From Spirochaetaceae bacterium (GTDB lineage: Bacteria; Spirochaetota; Spirochaetia; Treponematales; Breznakiellaceae), in assembly GCA_031269165.1 (NCBI GenBank), contig JAISZQ010000163.1, forward strand, positions 1 through 6,484: 6,484 nucleotides of DNA, written 5' to 3'. The notes under the pieces are model-generated. The model was not told the origin of the DNA. It saw nothing but the letters and a program-made list of their open reading frames with translations, and ran no database searches. Of this stretch, positions 1 through 5,000 are shown piece after piece; positions within the stretch are counted from its first letter, which is position 1; every line of letters begins with the position of its first letter. The translations under genes and the position numbers were made by a program.

Positions 1-20
1 TTACACAGATTTTTAGTTTT

Positions 21-97
21 TTTGTCCGCGAATGTACGCGAATACGCACTGCTGGGTATGTATTATTCGTATTTATTCGCGCCATTCGCGGACCAAA
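21..97. repeat. Imperfect inverted-repeat element at the 5' edge of the LRR gene fragment
   Basis: The arms GTCCGCGAATG (24-34) and CATTCGCGGAC (83-93) are perfect 11-base inverted repeats. Flanking TTT and AAA extend them, with one extra C on the right. An inner pair, CGCGAATA (37-44) and TATTCGCG (74-81), continues the stem, and the loop holds further ATACG/CGTAT complementarity. The sequence is a mosaic of the CGCGAAT word in both orientations, a style seen in dispersed intergenic repeats of many bacteria. It is much more AT-rich than the LRR coding sequence that begins just after it. I infer a dispersed element or recombination scar; other copies would be needed to name it. Confidence 0.65.
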
Positions 98-667
98 ATT
101 CTTAAGTTGTTGACAGGGGTGAGCCTCCCGGCCACGTTGACAACAATCAACGGCAACCCCTTTGTGGGTTGCTCCAGTTTGACCGCCATAACGGTCGCTG
201 GGGACAATCCCACCTATAAGAGCGAATCCGGTATATTGCTGAATAAAGCCGGCACTACCTTGATTGCGTGCCCCGGTGCCGCCAGCACGGTAACAGTGGG
301 CACGGTAACGACCATCGGCGAGAATGCCTTCTACGGTTGCGCCGCCTTGGCAACGGTGAACCTCCCGGCGGCGACAATGATCGGCACTTCCGCCTTCGCC
401 AACACCGGCACCACGGCCCTCACCGTGACCCTGGGTAGCACGGTTCCCACGCTGGGGATTTCGATGTTCCGGGACGTCCTCAGCAAAACCGTTACCGTCA
501 AGGTTCCTGATTGGAGGAGGAGGGGGGGGGGGCATGGATCGGCAAAACCGGAACCTTTAACGAGAGCAATATCGAAGTCAAATGGGGCAACGGCTTCCGG
601 GGCGGGGGCTGGACCAGCGCGGGGACCTTTGATTACGAGGGCTGGCCCAACAGCACCATCTCGCTGA
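32..667 (+). CDS. BspA-like leucine-rich-repeat (LRR_5) protein, 5'-truncated and frameshifted at a poly-G tract
   Basis: The open frame is 211 codons, but only residues about 27-160 look like real protein. They carry the BspA/LRR_5 pattern: V-x-L-P-A-T-L, then P-F-V-G-C-S-S-L-T-A-I-x-V, then G-E-N-A-F-Y-G-C-A-A-L, with a G-I-L-L-N-K segment between repeats. Such proteins are usually surface-exposed adhesins or secreted proteins, often in large paralogous families. Residues 1-26 are encoded by the inverted repeat at 21-97 and do not resemble a signal peptide, so the native 5' end is probably missing. The frame stays in register through V-K-V-P-D (158-162 region), enters the G tract at 522-532, and then yields low-complexity Arg/Gly/Pro/Ala sequence to a stop at 665-667. 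The true C-terminus lies in another frame (see 532-684). I see no ribosome binding site before ATG 32. An in-frame GTG at 119 is the alternative start. This is a pseudogene or a phase-off allele. Confidence 0.7.
   Translation: MYANTHCWVCIIRIYSRHSRTKILKLLTGVSLPATLTTINGNPFVGCSSLTAITVAGDNPTYKSESGILLNKAGTTLIACPGAASTVTVGTVTTIGENAFYGCAALATVNLPAATMIGTSAFANTGTTALTVTLGSTVPTLGISMFRDVLSKTVTVKVPDWRRRGGGHGSAKPEPLTRAISKSNGATASGAGAGPARGPLITRAGPTAPSR
522..532 (+). repeat. Homopolymeric G tract (11 G), candidate slippage site
   Basis: Eleven consecutive G follow GGAGGAGGA within the LRR gene. Upstream coding uses codons starting at positions congruent to 2 modulo 3. The conserved downstream C-terminus uses positions congruent to 1. 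One extra G (12) or two fewer (9) would join them. G homopolymers of this length are known slipped-strand hotspots and drive phase variation in several bacteria, including treponemal surface proteins. Confidence 0.8.
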
Positions 668-684
668 CCGTCACGACTCAGTAA
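532..684 (+). pseudogene. Out-of-frame C-terminal segment of the LRR protein
   Basis: Reading from GCA at 532 gives about 50 residues beginning A-W-I-G-K-T-G-T-F-N-E-S and ending S-T-I-S-L-T-V-T-T-Q before TAA at 682-684. The central W-G-N-G-F-R-G-G-G-W block is the type of C-terminal sequence I associate with treponemal LRR/BspA-like secreted proteins. The composition is balanced and ordinary, unlike the Arg/Pro-rich sequence in the frame continuing from upstream. The segment has no start of its own with a plausible ribosome binding site, so it can only be made by frame restoration at the G tract or by slippage. A terminator hairpin begins 12 bases after its stop, which supports this being the gene's real end. 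Confidence 0.65.
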
Positions 685-695
685 ACCGGGGGAAC

Positions 696-721
696 GCGGG
701 CGGTGATTCCGCCCGTTGTTT
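696..721 (+). terminator. Rho-independent terminator after the LRR gene
   Basis: The stem CGGGCGG (697-703) pairs with CCGCCCG (709-715) around the loop TGATT, followed by TTGTTT. It lies 12 bases beyond the TAA at 682-684, the position expected for the LRR transcript terminator. Confidence 0.7.
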
Positions 722-726
722 ACAAC

Positions 727-754
727 GCCCCGGGACGCTCCGGGGCACGTTTTC
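727..754 (+). terminator. Second hairpin with T-rich tail
   Basis: GCCCCGG (727-733) pairs perfectly with CCGGGGC (740-746) around a six-base loop, followed by ACGTTTTCT. The tail is offset from the stem by three bases, so termination may be weaker. It could back up the hairpin at 697-715. Confidence 0.45.
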
Positions 755-782
755 TATCAGAGGCTTACCCGATAACCAACAA

Positions 783-813
783 GGGCCATCCTCGCGCGGA
801 GATGGCCCCTTTT
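783..813 (+). terminator. Third hairpin with T tail, possibly bidirectional
   Basis: GGGCCATC (783-790) pairs perfectly with GATGGCCC (801-808), followed by CTTTTG. On the opposite strand the same stem is followed by TTGTTGGTT, so it could also stop leftward transcription. No gene lies between it and the preceding two hairpins. Confidence 0.55.
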
Positions 814-827
814 GTTACCTGCGGCGG

Positions 828-908
828 GCGAAGGCGTACTCTCCCCCGAAGGGGGATGCCGTAGCCCATTCTCCTCCCGACAAGCCCAAGGGAAGCCCCT
901 GAGGGGCC
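828..908 (+). repeat. Two-hairpin dispersed repeat, copy A (intergenic)
   Basis: The left hairpin is TCCCCC-GAA-GGGGGA (842-856). The right hairpin is GCCCCT-G-AGGGGC (895-907). The roughly 38 bases between them include AGCCCATTCTCCTCCCGACA and GCCCAAGG. The same order of elements recurs at 4107-4174 and, more diverged, at 4195-4258 inside the transglutaminase gene. Read in the equivalent frame, copy A encodes S-P-P-K-G-D-A-V-A-H-S-P, close to the peptide encoded in that gene, but it meets TGA at 900-902 and has no gene around it. It ends about 35 bases before the DUF58 start codon, so it probably lies in that operon's 5' region. Confidence 0.75.
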
Positions 909-942
909 GCGAAGCGCGCACATATATGCAAAACGGGCGTAA

Positions 943-2031
943 ATGTTTACCCTGTTCATCGTGAAGAATGTCTCGAATCGCGCAGGTATCGTGTTTCTGC
1001 TGGCCGCTGCCGCTTCGCTTGCGGCGGGGGCTTTGTTCAAGGAAACCGCGCTCCTCGTCTTTGGGCCGCTCTTGCTCGCGTTGCTTGGCTATTGCCTCGG
1101 CGCGTGTCTTATAACGGCGGCAGTTTGCCGGAAATGGGCGGCCTTCAAAACGGGAACGGGGGTGGAGTTTGCGCCTTCCGTCATCGCCGTTGGGGAGAAG
1201 GCCGCCGTGTTGTTTGCCGGGAAGGGGGCGCGGTTTTGGACGCCGCCCGCCATTCTCGTGCGGTACCTTATCAGGCTGGAAACGCGTGACGGCAGAATAC
1301 AAGAAAAAGTGTTCCCCAAGGACTTTTTTACGGGGACGAGCGCGGCGATTGTCGGGGAAAAACGCGGCGCGTATTTTGGGAAGCACGACTATCTTTTCAT
1401 TGGGGACGTTTTCGGGTTCTTCAAGACAACGGTAAAGATCGCGGCCCGTGACGGCGAACGGCTCTGCGTCTATCCGGCCATCAAGCGGGAACGGCCCACC
1501 GCAATACCCTGCGCGGACGGCAGCGGGCAAACAGTCCAAACCGCCCTCGTTCCCAACGACGACTTGACCGAGCAACGCCCGTATGTTCCCGGGGACGACC
1601 CGCGCCGGATCAACTGGAAACTCTACGGCCATTCCGAGGAACTCTTTGTCCGCGAGGGGGAAAAGCGGGGCGAGCCCCTGCCGGAAATCACCGTGATCAT
1701 CGACACCCTCACCGACAAAAAGGACAAGCGGGAAACCGCCGACGACCTCTGCCGCCGGGCACTGGAACTCACCGTTGCCGCCGCCCGTTCCGCGTCTTCC
1801 GTGACGGTGCATTACCGGGGAGGCGGGGAAGCGGGCCGCCGCTGGACACATGACATGGACAAGCGTGCGCTCTACGCGCTCTTCGCGCTACCCTTCGCGG
1901 CAACCGACGAGAAGGCGGCGCGGGGTTCTCAGGATGTGTCGCCCCCGACCGGGGTTTCGGCAACGCCGTTTATGACCGATGCGTGTCCGTCCGGCAAGAA
2001 AAACGCCGTAATCGTGGTGCGCGATGCGTGA
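943..2031 (+). CDS. Membrane-anchored DUF58 domain protein
   Basis: This 362-residue protein begins with two hydrophobic helices (about 16-31 and 36-59), as DUF58 proteins usually do. A beta-rich segment containing K-R-G-A-Y-F-G and G-D-V-F-G-F-F follows around residues 145-165, a pattern that precedes the DUF58 core in the family. The signature is clear at residues 214-226, Y-V-P-G-D-D-P-R-R-I-N-W-K, followed by E-L-F-V-R-E-G-E and the strand I-T-V-I-I-D-T (249-255), which starts the vWA-like C-terminal part. DUF58 proteins are encoded beside MoxR ATPases and transglutaminase-like proteins and are linked to envelope assembly or stress, but no precise biochemical role is established. A TAA immediately precedes ATG 943, so no earlier in-frame start exists. 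I see no strong Shine-Dalgarno sequence. The 3' end overlaps the next gene by 8 bases. Confidence 0.9.
   Translation: MFTLFIVKNVSNRAGIVFLLAAAASLAAGALFKETALLVFGPLLLALLGYCLGACLITAAVCRKWAAFKTGTGVEFAPSVIAVGEKAAVLFAGKGARFWTPPAILVRYLIRLETRDGRIQEKVFPKDFFTGTSAAIVGEKRGAYFGKHDYLFIGDVFGFFKTTVKIAARDGERLCVYPAIKRERPTAIPCADGSGQTVQTALVPNDDLTEQRPYVPGDDPRRINWKLYGHSEELFVREGEKRGEPLPEITVIIDTLTDKKDKRETADDLCRRALELTVAAARSASSVTVHYRGGGEAGRRWTHDMDKRALYALFALPFAATDEKAARGSQDVSPPTGVSATPFMTDACPSGKKNAVIVVRDA
2024..2031 (+). promoter_or_regulatory. Start/stop overlap implying translational coupling
   Basis: The downstream ATG (2024-2026) lies five bases before the upstream TGA (2029-2031) in the sequence ATGCGTGA. No Shine-Dalgarno-like sequence is evident just upstream. 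Reinitiation by ribosomes finishing the DUF58 protein is therefore the simplest way to start the large gene, and it supports a single operon. Confidence 0.7.
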
Positions 2032-5000
2032 ACCGACGAATTCAGGCGGCGTTTTGATCCGGCGCAAGACAGCCGGATTCCCCGCGCCGTCCGTGCTGCT
2101 CTTTTTCCTCTCGCTTTTCTTGATACTCGCGCAGATACACCTCTTCGCGGCGGAACTGTCCGACAGCAAAGTGTTTTCAAGCGCGCTGCTTATCGCGTTC
2201 ATCGCGGCGTGGTGCATGGCGCGTCTTCCCGTCAGGGTGATTCCCTTCCTCGTGACCGCTGCGCTCAGCCCGTTTGCCGCGCGTCTTCTGGTCATGCTGC
2301 CGCGTGTTTTCATAGACGGAAGCCTTGTAACCGGCACGATGATCCGCCTCGATTCGCTGCTCCTGCATTTCGACCGGAACCTGTTTGTCTTTCTGTTTCC
2401 TTTTTACGGGACGATGGCCGCAGTCTACTGTGCCACCCGATTTCCCCGTTCCCTGCCCGCCGTCATCGCCGCAAGCGACATTCTTTTCATCGGAGTCTTT
2501 TCGATCGGCAGGTCCGGCACGATTGCCCTTTACGCGAAACCGCTCACGCTTATTATCCTGATCGGGACAATCGTTTTCTTGCAAGCCCTCGCGCTTATCC
2601 TTGCGCCCAAGAAACAGTATGTCGTCCAGAACGGCGAAAAAGTCCAAGCGGCGTTGTTCGCATTCTTCCTTATTATACTGGGCGGGCTGCTCGCGCTGAA
2701 ACCTGCCGAAGAGGGCGCGATCGGCAAGGGCGGCGGACTCTTGGAACCCGAACTCTTCAGTTTTGACTTCGCGCCCTTCCTCCACCTCGAAAACGAAATC
2801 TCAATGGACGACAGCCTCGTGTTCATCATGCGCAAGGGGGCTCAATATGATAACGATACTGATGACGACGGGAATAACGGCGATTACAGTTCGAGCGGCT
2901 CGAGCGGTCTCGACGGGCGGTATCTTTTGCGGCGGTTTGTACTTTCCGCCTACGACCGCAAGAACGGCTGGACGCGGAATCCCGTGGTGGACGAGGCGGC
3001 GCATCCCAACAAACTGCCCGACCGGAGCGTCTCCTTTCAAAAAGACAAGCGGGCATCCGGCGTGGAGATCGCCTCCGAGTACTTTCTTGTGAACATCGAC
3101 CCCGCCGCGTTTATCGCCCTCGCCGAGCCCGTGCGGGTAACGCCGTATTACCCCAACGACAACGCGTCGTACAAGACATCGTACGCCGTCGTGAGCGACT
3201 CGAGCGACGCGCTGCCCTTTGAACTGATGCAGGCGGACACGGGAGGGTTCTCCGCGATAGACGTTGCCTACTACACCGCGTGGGAGGGTGATACCCGCGT
3301 GAAGGCACTTGCCGAGGCGTTGACGGCGGGACTTTCAAACTATTGGGAGAAGGCCCAGACGCTCTACCTTTATCTGAAATACGGGGATTACCGCTACAGC
3401 GTGAAGCCGGGGGCGGCCGTTGACGGCGACCAGCTTGGACAATTTTTATTTGGCAACAAGAAGGGCTACTGTTCGTATTTCGCGTTCGCCTACGCCACGC
3501 TTCTCCGATCCCTGGGCATTCCCGCACGGATCGCCGTCGGGTTCTTCATCAACCCCAACGAGGAACGACTCGGCTTCTATCCGGTACGGGCAAACATGGC
3601 CCATGCCTGGGTCGAGGTCTTTTTCCCGGAATACGGCTGGATCGAGTTTGACCCGACCACGGAACAACTTGCCGAAGGGGAGCATTTCACGTTCGGCGAC
3701 GGCCTCCCGCCTGAGTTTGAATCCTTGATAAAAGAGATACTGGAGACGGAGCGCGTTCCCAAAGAGGGGGCGGCCGAGGAGGACGCGGCATCCCCCGTGG
3801 CAAAGTGGACGCAGGAAGCGGCGCGTTTCGTTGCCGAGAACCGTTTCGTGTTGCTGGGCGCGGTTCTTTTCCTTGCGCTGGCCTACTATGCGGCCGGGCT
3901 GTATATCCGTTCGTTGTTGACGAAAGACAAGCGGAAGAAGGCCATCTACCGCTATCGTTTTGCCGTGCGCCTCCTCTCGTTCAAGGGGTATAAAAAGAAG
4001 GCCGGAGAAACCGAAGCGCACTTCGCCACCTGCCGTGGAGGCGAAGTGGGGGGCGGCGTGATGAGTAAGCGCGCCGGCGTCCCCTTCGGGGACGAGAGCG
4101 CGTTCACTCCCCCGAAGGGGGACACCGAGGCCCGTTCTCCTCACGATACGCCCAAGGGAGGCCCCCTCGGGGCCAAGGAAAGCCCCTTAGGGGCCCCGAA
4201 GGGAGCTACCGAGGCCCACTCCCAACACGATACGCCCAAGGAAAGCCCCCTAAGGGGGGTTTATTGGATGGTGGAGCGGGCGCGGTTTGCGCGGGAATGG
4301 ACGGAGGATGACGAGAAGGCGTTCCATGCGGCGTTTCGCGCTTTTCTTGAAGACTATAAGACGCTGAAGCGGAAGCGACGGCCAAAACCGGCCCATCTCC
4401 GTTTCTTGCTGCTTCTTGTGGTGCTGGGGTGGACCGCCGTTTCCGGCAATCCTCAAAACGACCCGGAGGATGCGGCGGCAGGGCCGACAGCAATAACGGC
4501 GGAAACGCTTTTGGCGGAGGCGGGCGAGGCGGAAGCGCGCGAAAACTGGGAACGGGCGGTGGAACGGTACACGCGGGGCAAGACCCTTTTCCCCGATGAT
4601 GACCGGTTTCCGTATTATCTGGGGACACTCTACTTTAACCAGGGACTTTACCGCCTCGCCTTTGACGAATACCGGGCCGCCGAAACAAAAACCGCCCCCG
4701 ATGATGATCGGGTGCTTTATGCGCTTGCGGAGACCGCCGGGCCCCTCAACTTATACGCGGAAAGCGCGCGTTACTACGAACGTATCCTCGCCCTCGTCCC
4801 CGACGACACGGACGCGATTGCCAGTCTGGGCTGGCTCTACTTCAAACTGCACCGGCTGAACGACGGGGCCGCGCTGTTGGAAGACGCGATCGACACGTTC
4901 GGCGGCGCACTTCCCTTTCTTACGACGCTGGCCATCATCTATTCCGACCAGTACCGCTACGACGAGTCGGCCGATCTCTACAAGCAGATAATCGCCCTTA

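Noticed and set aside
104..121. Promoter (TTGACA-like word at 109-114) for the LRR fragment
   Set aside because: No acceptable -10 element lies 16-18 bases downstream, and the region already reads as LRR coding sequence.
926..964. Short open frame of 12 codons overlapping the DUF58 start, as a leader peptide
   Set aside because: It has no Shine-Dalgarno sequence and no regulatory codon bias, and an open frame this short is expected by chance.
757..1851. Long minus-strand open frame of 364 codons
   Set aside because: It is antisense to the DUF58 gene, rich in Arg/Pro/Gly as expected of a GC-rich shadow frame, shows no recognisable domain, and crosses the repeat and terminator region.
2177..2785. 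Minus-strand open frame of 202 codons
   Set aside because: It is antisense to the transmembrane region of the transglutaminase, has a highly charged shadow composition, and has no ribosome binding site or domain.
4107..4260. CRISPR-like tandem repeats
   Set aside because: The units are diverged, each contains hairpins at both ends, they lack unique spacers of regular length, and they are translated as part of a large protein.
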